This document shows positions 23,873 to 33,827 of a DNA stretch of 64,000 nt, in pieces. Position numbers and translations under genes: made by a program. The first letter of the stretch is position 1; the number at the start of each line of letters is the position of its first letter. Below the pieces are notes generated by a model. That model saw nothing but the letters and a program-made list of their open reading frames with translations, did no database searches and was not told where the DNA came from. This DNA comes from Spirodela intermedia (taxonomy: Eukaryota; Streptophyta; Magnoliopsida; Alismatales; Araceae): assembly GCA_902729315.2 (NCBI GenBank), contig LR746269.1:9026231-9090230 (forward strand), written 5' to 3'.

Positions 23873-24442
23873 TCAGACGATTGTGCAGCCTGGCGCGTAT
23901 TCCATAAAGATGAGGGCATCCCCTCTGCAGCGCTCGCAGCAGGGTTCCAGATCTTCCGGCTTGGGTTTCGACTCCTCTTTCTTGTGCGACTCGACGCTGT
24001 CAATCAGCGCCGGCCGCCGGACCTTCCTGAGCTGGTGAGCGACGCAAACCGGGTCGACCTCCCCGACCACCGTTACCGTGCCCTTCTCGACGTCGAGCTT
24101 TATCTCGTCAATCCCTGCCATCATCGCCGCCACAATCTTGTTTAAAATATCAACCCTCGAATGATTGGGCGTGGGGAGGGAGGGTCAAAGGTTGGGGAAA
24201 GGGAGGGCCCTCACCTTCGAGCTTGGCAATGGCCTTGAGGATGGCCGTCTTGCACTTGCCGCAGTATATGGAGATCTTGAAGACCATCTTCTGAGCTTGC
24301 GCGATCCCCGACAACGGAGGACCAGGGGAACCAACCACAAGGTTTTCCCAGGTCAGCCGACACACGCGAGTGAGTTTCCTTGAATTGACGGCAAAAGGGC
24401 AAATAACACTGCTTTGGAATGGTGCGCTCGGCTTACCTTCAT
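23873..24442 (-). CDS. Heavy-metal-associated isoprenylated plant protein (HIPP-like)
   Basis: Small predicted metal-binding protein of 107 residues that may be tethered to membranes by a lipid. Coding exons on the minus strand are 24442-24437 (ATG AAG), 24290-24215 and 24114-23873; all junctions are GT-AG and in phase. Residues 3-70 form one HMA domain of beta-alpha-beta-beta-alpha-beta order. The metal site is C12-x-x-C15 (Y-C-G-K-C), followed by K-L-E-G-I-D-E-I, G-T-V-T-V-V-G-E-V-D-P and Q-L-R-K. The C-terminus ends C-T-I-V, which fits a CaaX prenylation signal as in HIPPs. A second cysteine cluster, C-C-E-R-C, lies about 20 residues before the end. It is the only intact gene I see between the two large repeats. 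Its promoter has a TATA box. Metal specificity cannot be told from sequence. Confidence 0.85.
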
Positions 24443-24622
24443 GGCTGCCTCCCGCCGTAATTTACACCACGCAGAGAAGATGAGGACAGTCGCGCAGAAC
24501 AAGCTATCTCTGCCTTTTGCTCTGGCTCTTGAGGCTTGTGCAGAACAGGCGATCTTTCTCTCTCTGTCTCTCTCGCTCTTGAGTTGGAGCAAGGTTCTTC
24601 CTCCTGACTCTCTCTCCATGGG

Positions 24623-24629
24623 TTATATA
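24623..24629 (-). promoter_or_regulatory. TATA box of the HIPP-like gene
   Basis: TATATAA on the minus strand, about 185 bp upstream of the start codon at 24442, which leaves room for a CT-rich leader. Confidence 0.55.
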
Positions 24630-24659
24630 GAACCTGGAGGGAGGACAGACCCTCATGTC

Positions 24660-26400
24660 ATCTAGGGAGTCCATGTTCCGGAGGGGACCTGAGGAGAGGT
24701 CGAAATCAGTGCTTGATTGAATAATTGTAATCTTCCCTTACGGTTGGTGTGTTTTCGTATCGTTACCTGCTCCCACCGAACTACGACTATGTCCTCGTCG
24801 CCGATCCTGACGTGTCTACTTCCAGTTGTTAAGGTCCCGGTGGAACCATAATCAATCGTCGGTTCAAAGCAAAACGAAGGCAGGATCCGTTCGACGCGCC
24901 CCGTCAATTTCAGCGCTGTTACCTGTGTCCCGGCAACGACGTTGAAAATTCCATGCACGAGAACTACGCGTTAAGAATTGTCAACGAGGATACAAGGCCG
25001 GATCATCATCTGCCCACATCGGAGAGAGAGATTGTATGAAATTATCTTAGAGAAAAGAATATTGAGCTGTATACCGAAGCACGTGCTACCACCATCCAAT
25101 ATGCCATTTTTCGCCTACGAACCCGGCTAACGTTCAATGACGTCTATCTCGGTGAGAAAACAGGGGTATAGCTCCTACAAAGTCAAAGACCCACCCGCGT
25201 AGAGTTCCATCCCGCGGGAGTGTGGAAACCTGTGTTATGTCAACGACGGCGGTCCCAAACCCATCTCTCTCTCTCTTTCTCTCTCTCATATACTCCCCTT
25301 CCTCACCGACGCAGGTCAAAGAACCGAGTTCTTTCGTTTGTTCTCCTCTCCTCCCCGCCAACGCGTCCCCACCAGTGCGGCTTCCCCCACCACCACTACT
25401 ACTACTACTCTTACACTGTCAATGTCATCATCTCTACCACTTGCTTAACAGTCCATCGATAAAATAAGTGATGGCGATGGGGAATCTCTACCAGGCCTGC
25501 TAACGCTCGTTGACCGAGAAAATTACATAGGTTCCGATGAGAGCTGTACGGATAAATTTGCGGAGAACGCGTTGCCCTGGCGATGTCCAGAACTGTTCAG
25601 CGTTCTCTGCTGAGGTCGGCCTCGGCGAACAACAGGCCACGAAGTCCCTGACAAAAGGACCGAAGACGTAAGGGTTTGCTTAACCTGATGGATCCCCGCT
25701 CGGGGGACGCTCAGCTCCCTTCAAGTCAACGCGAGTTGTCGACGAGTACTTTGTGACGTCGACTCGACGTCGACATAAAAGGACGGCGAGAGGGACGAAG
25801 ATTTGACGAACTCCCTTCAGCCGGATTGAACATAGCAAAGGTGGGCTCCACCCAACGGTTCATTGGCGAAAAGTTTCCTTTCTAGAGCCATCATAGCTCG
25901 CTGCCTCTCTCTCTCGGCAAGGAGCGGCCTCCTCGTCACATCTGTAGCAAAGTTTTTCAAGAAAAAAGGAGAAAAAAAACACATACACCCCCCACTACCC
26001 CTTTCCCTTGAGATGGATGAAGATGCTCTCATATGAGGGAATCATAATTAAAAGGAGGAAAGAAAATGTCATGAGCAGCAAAACTTGAGAAGAGGATGGC
26101 TTGGACGAGTTGTGACCAACTCATGTTGTGGAGGTTGAAGTAACATCTTGAATCATCAAAAAATGTGTTTTAATGATTGTCACTTCACTCTAAATTTACA
26201 GATTGAAGATGACAAATCCCTTGAGTCCACAAGGGGTTGATACTAAATCCATGAGATTATCAAGAATTGGGTTCCCTTAGTCTATAGGGGTGCTGGAGTC
26301 CACTAGCAGAAGACACACATAAAGTTGTATTAATAAAAAAATAGTATACCTTTGAGGCTACATGGGGTGCCTTTAAATAGGCTGAAGAGTCTTGATTTGG
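24660..26400. other. Intergenic DNA left of the right-hand duplicate block
   Basis: No gene is recognised. It contains a CT-rich run at about 25264-25287. A pair of GACGTCGAC sequences at 25755-25763 and 25766-25774 sits just before a CATAAAAG TATA-like motif, which suggests a promoter or LTR regulatory region. Short open frames lack family features. Confidence 0.4.
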
Positions 26401-26403
26401 CAC

Positions 26404-26665
26404 CAAGATTTGAATTTTTTAAATGAAATTTAAATTTGAAATCAAATTTTGAATGAAATTTAAATTTCAAAAATAAAATCTAAAATAAGAAATGAAATTT
26501 AAATTTCAAACAAAAAATAGATTTTAGATGAAATTTGAATTTCAAATGAAAATGAAATTTCGTATGAAGTTTGAATTTAAAATGAAAATTTCAATTTCAA
26601 ATGAAAATTTGAATTTTAGATGAAATTTGAATATCAAACGAAAATTTGAATTTTGGATGAAATTT
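26404..26665. repeat. Degenerate AT-rich tandem repeat
   Basis: An irregular array built from variants of GAAATTTGAATTTCAAAT. A shorter relative occurs at 493-550 (and 27624-27681). It lies beside the 3' end of the gypsy fragment. Confidence 0.7.
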
Positions 26666-26805
26666 AAAAACTAATAAAAATAGAGATATGGGCCTAATTT
26701 CGTAATTGGGCTAGCTGCAACTAAAGTGAACTTCATGCTGCAATAGTAATAGACTTCTAGGTGCATCAATAGTGGGCTTCAAGCTTCTTCAATAGTAGGC
26801 TCAGG
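26640..26805. repeat. Second copy of the gypsy-flanking repeat
   Basis: Similar, with scattered differences, to 540-692 and 27671-27823. The gypsy integrase fragment is therefore bracketed by two direct repeats in the right copy. Confidence 0.6.
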
Positions 26806-27561
26806 CTTTGAATTGCATTGAACTTTCTTTCTTGAAAATGACTCATCTTGGAGTCTTTAACTCGCTCTCGATAATACTCATAGATATTTGTATCATTGAA
26901 TGTAGATGAGATTCTCATTGTCTTTGGTAAGTCAATGACATATGCATTGTGATTAATCTTTTGAATGATTTTAAATAAGATCATACTTTTGTGAACTATG
27001 TTTGTGATAATTTACTATTATCAATCATTATTTTCTTAAGTATATCATAACTAAATCACTAACTTTAAAAAAAATTCTTATTATTTTTCTATCTATCTTT
27101 TCCTTGTAGTTTGAATAATTAGTTGTAGGATGATTATTCACATTCTCATGTATTGTTTTGATGTATTATGTCATATTATTTAACCAAATTATTATTAGGT
27201 TTTGTAGGTACTTCAATCAAGTCAAGAGGGACTTTTGGTGGAAAACAATAGACAATAGAAAATAAAGAGTAATTTGTAAACTGATTTATCATAGAATTAT
27301 ATGCAAGTTCTACTTGAGCTGAAACAAGATTATATTGTCTTAGTCTGTCTCCTAAAATATAACGGCTTAAATTACCAAGTGTCGTATTAATCACTTCTCT
27401 TCGATCATTAGTTTGTGGATGACTCATAGTACCAAAGTTTAGGCATGAGTCAAATATGTTCGAAACAATACATTAGAAATGAGACAGAAGTTTTGAGTCT
27501 CTATCAAATGTAATAATCTCAAGCACCCTATGCAAATAAAATATTTTCTTAAAAAATAAAT
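26766..27561 (-). mobile_element. Ty3/gypsy integrase fragment (right copy)
   Basis: Minus-strand remnant. 27561-27176 duplicates 430-45. It continues through 27175-26985 with frame breaks into a 72-residue open stretch (26984-26766) with K-I-N-H-N-A-Y-V-I-D-L-P and S-T-F-N-D-T-N-I-Y-E-Y. That is the typical C-terminal part of plant Ty3/gypsy integrases. LTRs and the upstream pol region are not visible. Confidence 0.8.
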
Positions 27562-27815
27562 TTGTTATTTGAACGACATCATTAATCTTCTTAAAAAATA
27601 TTTTTTTATTTCCTTAGGTCAATGAATTTTGAATAAAATTTGAATTTTGAATGAAATTAAAATTCGGATGAAATTTAAAAAACAATAAAAATAGAGATTG
27701 GGCCTAATTTCGCAATTAGCCAACTGCAATTAAAGTGGATTTCAAGCTGCAACATTAATAGGCTTCTAGGTGCATCAATAGTAGGCTTCAGGCTTCTTCA
27801 GTAGTGGGCTTATTT

Positions 27816-28921
27816 TATCCAGCCTAGAAATGTAGTTTTTAAGATCAACCTCATCTCCCAAGTTCATCTTCGCAATGCACACCTGAACATGGCAGCAAGA
27901 AACATCACATTTTAAGGGACAATTAAGCCCCCTGCCCTCCAACAAATACGAGGACGAACTGGTAAGTCAGAATGAATAAATGCCCATCTCTCTCCCTCTC
28001 TATGCTGCCGCTGCCCCACCACCAACCATCGTTCTCGATTGCTTACCTGAAAGATGAGCCACTTCTGTTCGATGTGGAAAGTTTTCAGTTGACTCTACCA
28101 GGACGTAGAAGAGCTGGGTCCAGCGTATCAGCTCAATTGGTTGCCATGACCACCTTCACGTTCATGATCTGTTCAAAAGCATCCATCTGAGAAAAACGAG
28201 AGAGCTTCACGTCGCCAATCAGTCCAAAATATCACGTTTGAATTACCCAAAAGTGTATTAAAGGCATTAAGCCCAATCAAAGAATGTGTACGTGAGTCTC
28301 CGCTGAGTTATAACGGCTGGATTAGGAGATAAGTGGGAACGTGGGTTCCACAGATCGTAACTGTCTCTAGCGAACGTTACTCTCTCTCTCTCTCCTATAA
28401 ATATGCTTCATGTGTTTGCCGAAACTTGGAGAGAATTTCTGTTGTGTTCTTGAAAATCCTAGTCTCGATTCTTCTTCTTCTCTCAAACGATCCTCGGGCA
28501 AGTTTTTGCTCTCAACATATGCGGCACCAACAAGACGAAATTAGAAATATGATCCACCAGCGTGTTGGATCGCCTGTGAAGAGCCACCCGCGCCGTCTTC
28601 AGGAGTTCCCTATTGACGGTGCTCAGGATCCACACGTACGGTTTGATCGCCTGGATGACCACACGATGGCGTTGTTTTGGTCGATCATCTCCAGGAAATT
28701 GCCAACAACGAGCGTTCACCGCAGCTCACTGCCTCAGGTTCTTCTGCTCGTTCTTGATGCACTCCTCCCACATCTCGACGAACTCCAGCTGGTGCCGCAG
28801 CACCTTGAGGTGCCCGTAGAGATCCTCCTCGGCAAGGGGGGAGGTGAAGCCCAGCCGGGGCTCACCAGACTGCTCGGACGCGGCCGATATCTCCGAACTA
28901 CTGACGGACGGGACAAAGACG
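27816..28921 (-). pseudogene. 26S proteasome regulatory ATPase RPT3 pseudogene (right copy)
   Basis: Same structure as the left copy: N-terminal and OB-region blocks, a missing ATPase core, then two exons with intact splice sites and the same two in-frame stops. The pseudogene was already dead before the duplication. One base differs near 28728 (C here, T in the left copy near 1597). Confidence 0.85.
28191..28546 (+). promoter_or_regulatory. TATA-bearing segment inside the RPT3 pseudogene (right copy)
   Basis: Duplicate of 1060-1415, with a plus-strand TATAAATA near 28396. Same uncertainty as the left copy. Confidence 0.3.
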
Positions 28922-29257
28922 AAGACGAAGACGAAGACGACGACGACTGGCTTCTTTCTTTCTGGCCCCCAGGAGAGAAGAAGGCGCCACTTTTTCAAAT
29001 CGCGGGCTGGGCCCACCGTCTCGCTAACGGGCTGGCCCAGTTTCATTTCGGCGTCAAAATTGGCCCAATCCCACGGAAGAAGCCAGTTCCAGAAGAGCAC
29101 GACGAATCGTCGAGGGACGCAATCTCGTTGAGCCATAACCTAGTCAACTCATCGGTCAACTCCAAATCGTTCTGCGTGGAGGGAGAGAGAGGGATCGATC
29201 ATCATCATCTTATTACATAGAACATATATGATCGGCAACGGTGGCGAGGTCAGGGGT

Positions 29258-32200
29258 TCACTGCTGGAGGGCGGCGCATCCGAGGACGGCGCCGCGAGAG
29301 CGGAAGAGCGGCCGGACGTCCCGCCACTGGAGGGGGGCGGCGGCGGGGTCGCAGTAGCGGGTGCAGGCGAACTTGACGATGTCGAAGACGCGGGCGTCCA
29401 TGTCGTAGCGGATGGCCTTGCCGCCGACGAGATAGAGCTTCCCCCGGAGCCCGGCGAACCCGCAGCCGGAGGGCTGGAGCTTGCGGCGGTGGTCCGGCAG
29501 GTCGAACAGCGGTGGGCCATCGAGGACCGACCAGGCGCCGCCCGAGCCCTCGAGCGCGGCGAGGCCCCGCTCGAGGATGGCGTACAGGCGGCCGTCCAGC
29601 GCCGCCGCGGCGTTGCGGGGCAGCCTGTGGAGCTGCCAGGCCGCCGGCGCCGGCGCCCAACTGCCCCATGCGGGGTCAAAGATGAAATGTCGCGGCTCGC
29701 TGGCGCTCCGCCCGACGACGTGGAACCTGCCGTCGTGGGAGACGCTGAAGCAGCTCCGTAGCGGGGTCGGCATTGGCGGCAGGTCCTCCCACCTGTCCTC
29801 GAGGACATCGTAGGACTCGGCGGAGGCGAGCCCCTGGGAGCCCGGCGAGTCGCACCCGCCGGCGACGAGGACCCGCCCGCGCACGGCGGAGCAGGCGAAG
29901 TCGCACCGCGGGGTCCTCATCCCCGCGACCTCGCTCCACCGATTCCTGTACGGGTCGAAGCTCATCACCTCGCGCGTCGCCGCCGGGCGCCGGTAGGAGG
30001 AGCAGCCGCCGCCGCCGCCGTGCTCCTCCAGCGGGGGCCTCACGGGGTACCCGCCCAGCACCAGAAACCGCTCTCGCAGGGCGACGCAGGCGAACCCGCA
30101 GTGGGTGCTCCGGGGGTCGGTTCCCGGCGCCGGCGGCAGCGCGTGCCACCGGTCCGCGCCGGGGTCGTAGGCGCTCCAGCGCATGCCGGGCTTCTCGTCC
30201 GTCAGAACGAACAGCCAGTCGCCGCAGAGGCCCTCCCTGGCCTTGAGCCGCGAGTACTCCTCGCTCCTCAGCGCGTCCCTCCACCTCCTCGAGACGCATT
30301 CGAGGACCCCATGGTGCCCGTGGGATAGGGTGGCTAAGCACATCAGGGCGAGCTCGTCCGGCAGCCCGGGGATCAGACCTTCGCAGACGAGTTCTCTGCA
30401 GGGGAGGGAAGGAGGGAAGACAAACTCCAATTCAGAGGGGAGATACGCAAGGAATACTAAGGTAGTTTTTTCTGTTATTTGCTCAGCTGCTGAGAAATGC
30501 AACAGTCAGAATCATCTGATTGTTAGAGACCTCCACTCGCAGCAACAAGTGATACGACATTACACAACTTAGTGAAGACGTTTACAGAGAAGCAGACAAG
30601 TTGGGATATAATTACTGTCCGACCTAAGGTCGTCAGGAAAGTGAAGATCACAAGCGCTAAGTAAGCGAAGAATGACAGAAACGAAACGAAACGAAACAAA
30701 ACGAAACGAAATTTGGTGGTGTCACATAATAAGAACGCTTTCTTGTGGGTCGGGTATTCATATTTTTTAAATGTTTTAAAAAATAAATTCGTGATATGTG
30801 TCCGCGATGATGATTCAATAAAAATGTATGAAAACATGGCAGTTTATGGCCCAAAATTACCATGAGCTCAACCCTGGGAAACACATAGTCAGTTTGATAA
30901 ACAGCTGGGCTCGTAGCCAGTTCTGGCAGTTGAATCAGTGATGGATGGCTACGGGGTCATGGAAGAGAATGTAAGCATGCTGTTTAAACTTAGAATAGGT
31001 GGGAGTAAACACAATACGCAGAGAGGAATCACTTGTGGCGAGGAGCTTAGATTTTAAGACGACCAGAGGATCGCACACATCGAGTAAGCTTGAATTTGAT
31101 GCAAATTTTCGAAAAAAATGGTACTGAAGTCATGAGTATTGAAGTTTTTAGATTCCCGGATGGCTCAAGGCAAAAGCACTATCTTTTCAAAATCAGACCC
31201 TCATCACATTGAGGAAAATGTCAGCCTCAAGATCTTCCCAACTCAACTTCCTGAAATGTCGTTGGACTTCCAAGCCTGAAAACGATTTCAATTCAAATGC
31301 TAAGGTTATCGTCAAAGTAGGTGGAAATCATGCCAAATTCGTATCCCTTTATGCTCACCTATTTATAACTATAGAGAGAGGAGGGCAGTGTTTGCCACAA
31401 GTTCTATTATTGGGTCAATTTCTAAATGCCTCACTAACACACTAACAGGTGAGCGGACCCTGTTGGGTTCATATTCTATTAGACTCTCTATGATTCCCTC
31501 TAAAGGAAACAAACAAACAGCCAGAAAAAAATGATTTTCTGCCTGAGAGGACAGACAACTCTACTGGCGAGAGGATGTTTGATGAGAAACAAAATTTCTA
31601 GATGCATTCAACTCCATCCGATTGCAGACCTCGACTCAGAACCACCAATAGAAATCAAAGTTGAATAAAAACTGAAATGGAGATTTAGTACAATCAGTAA
31701 CTAATAATATGCCAAACAAAATCGACGAAGATACCGTAAAACACAATCAGAAGATAGCTTCATCTTATGCATGCAAGTGAAGATAGCTTCGCACATTTAA
31801 TTAACTTCAGCTGACAAATTTTTTTACAGTGAACCAGAAAAACAAACAATTTGTCCCAGTTTAAAAACCTTCACTTAGACATCTCCGGGAAAGTGAAGAT
31901 CACAAAAGCTAAAAAAACGCAGGTAAAACTAAAGAACACACTGAAAATTCTTAATTAAAATTATATCGTGTTTGGCCTCTTTTTTTTCAAAAGTAAAAAA
32001 ATAAGCCTTGAAATGCATACAGGATTATAAACCAGGAAGCACGTTTCTCAGAACAATGTCTACTCCATACTCATGTAAAGCTAGGCGATACAGGACTAAT
32101 CCAATACCTAACCGAGTTCATTCACAATTCCAGCACCTGAATTATACAATGTTTTTTTTCAATTGGTCCTTTCCTGACAGTTGAGGGTAGCACTGATGAC

Positions 32201-33346
32201 TAAGGAGACGAATACTCGAAGCATGTTTTCCACAGATGATGTAACGTAAAACAGCGAAATTAAAAATGGGAAGGAAGAAAAATGATATATATGAAAGCAA
32301 ACACTTGGGATTCCGAGCTTAGCTTCTAAAAAGGGCCATAAAATCATGCTCGCGAAGAAAGTTTATGCTTAGTGCAAATATTGGAGAAACTAATTTATTA
32401 AATGGTCATGAGATCCCTAAAGTAACGAGTTTTGTACCTATTAGGATCCATAAGGACAGTGAGACAAAAGGATTACTTTTCAAACTCTTAGTCCAATCGG
32501 GATGACGGAAATTTTATCCCTAAAATCTATCTTCTTATATAATCCCTGGATCTCTCTAACCTCGAAACTGAAAAGAATTGAAACGTCTATGCTGAAATTA
32601 TGTTTCTAAATTGTCGAGGTTTGATCTTAATAAATCTTCATTCAGCAACGACCACTCGTCAATTGTAGGGCCACGGTGTTCCTGAGGTGAGTAAAGTCTC
32701 CATCAAAGGAAAACTTTCAACTTCTCTCTCATATTCCACCAATGACATGGATCTACATTTCTTCTCTGTAGTTCCTTAGATTGAAAGAAACATATGAAAA
32801 GAGTGCTATCCATTCAAAAGACTTCTCCAACAATATGGACCTCGAGTATTAACCAGAGAATAAAAAACCAGTAGAAAGAAGTTATAGAGGCTCTCTGTCG
32901 CCGCCTAGGTCATCTCGACTCTATTCCACGCATAAAAAAACCATTGGTCACATTACGTCACATAATTTTACTTCTAATCAGGTCTCCTTTGTGAATCCGG
33001 CGTTCAAGTTTTCTTTCGGTCAGTTGACCTTTTCCCCGAGGTGTACCGTCCATTTCACATATCAGGATCCTAGTGTCAAAAACGGTGCACAAGAATGAAA
33101 CAGGAAAATAGAAAAGTGTTTACAGCCTAACGATCACAATCGGTGAGGAACAGGACAGCGAAAAATATCCATCCAACCGTCCAGCAATCCTGAAGCAAGC
33201 GAACAGGAGTGCGTCTGCACCGCTAATTCCGAACCAGGGAATCCTCGACCGCCCCGCGGCATCGACAGCAACAACACGCAGGCGAAATCAGTGCGCAGGC
33301 ATCGTAGTGAACCGAAGAAGGTTTGAGAAACGAGTACTTACCCCAT
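29258..33346 (-). CDS. F-box/kelch-repeat protein, At1g16250-like (right copy)
   Basis: Coding exons 33346-33342 and 30395-29258 on the minus strand, 380 residues, identical in translation to the left copy by eye. Predicted SCF ubiquitin ligase receptor with an N-terminal F-box (about residues 8-50) and a C-terminal kelch propeller. It starts about 480 bp downstream of the PHYA stop codon on the same strand and has its own promoter with three G-boxes. The first intron (30396-33341) is about 2.9 kb. This copy sits in the probable ancestral context next to a full PHYA gene. The substrate is unknown. Confidence 0.85.
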
Positions 33347-33485
33347 CTCGACCAGTCGTCCCTCCGCCACCGCTCGACCGCCCCGACGCTCTTCCCTCCC
33401 CCCTCCCCGGCCTCTTCCTCTTATTTGCTCCACAAAGCGAAGCCGTTGCTCGTTCGCACGTTGTTCCTCCCAAGCACGTTCATCG

Positions 33486-33555
33486 CACGTGCGATAATGA
33501 GAGGGCGGGATGGTTAGGTACGCACGTGACGCCTCGGCTCCAACGTCCGCACGTG
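33486..33555 (-). promoter_or_regulatory. Three G-boxes upstream of the F-box gene (right copy)
   Basis: CACGTG at 33486-33491, 33523-33528 and 33550-33555, between the PHYA 3' end and the F-box gene. Spacing is the same as in the left copy. Confidence 0.6.
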
Positions 33556-33733
33556 TCGGTGCCAGACAGGCCGCAGCCGACTCAGGTCGCGCTATTTTAC
33601 GCTTATTATTAATAACAATTATTGTTTATCCCACAGCGGCAGTAAATATCTGGGAATAAAATTACGCCCATAAATGCATTCTTTTTTCGTATTTACAGTC
33701 CGTAAACTCTTCTCACCACACCGTTCAAATTAG

Positions 33734-33736
<3 letters not shown>

Positions 33737-33810
<74 letters not shown>

Positions 33811-33819
33811 GAGAGAGAG
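33737..33819. repeat. (GA)n microsatellite, right copy
   Basis: 83 bases of GA repeat with one GC interruption near 33797, starting within 10 bases of the PHYA stop codon. It is 34 bases longer than the left copy. Confidence 0.95.
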
Positions 33820-33827
33820 GCTCTTCT

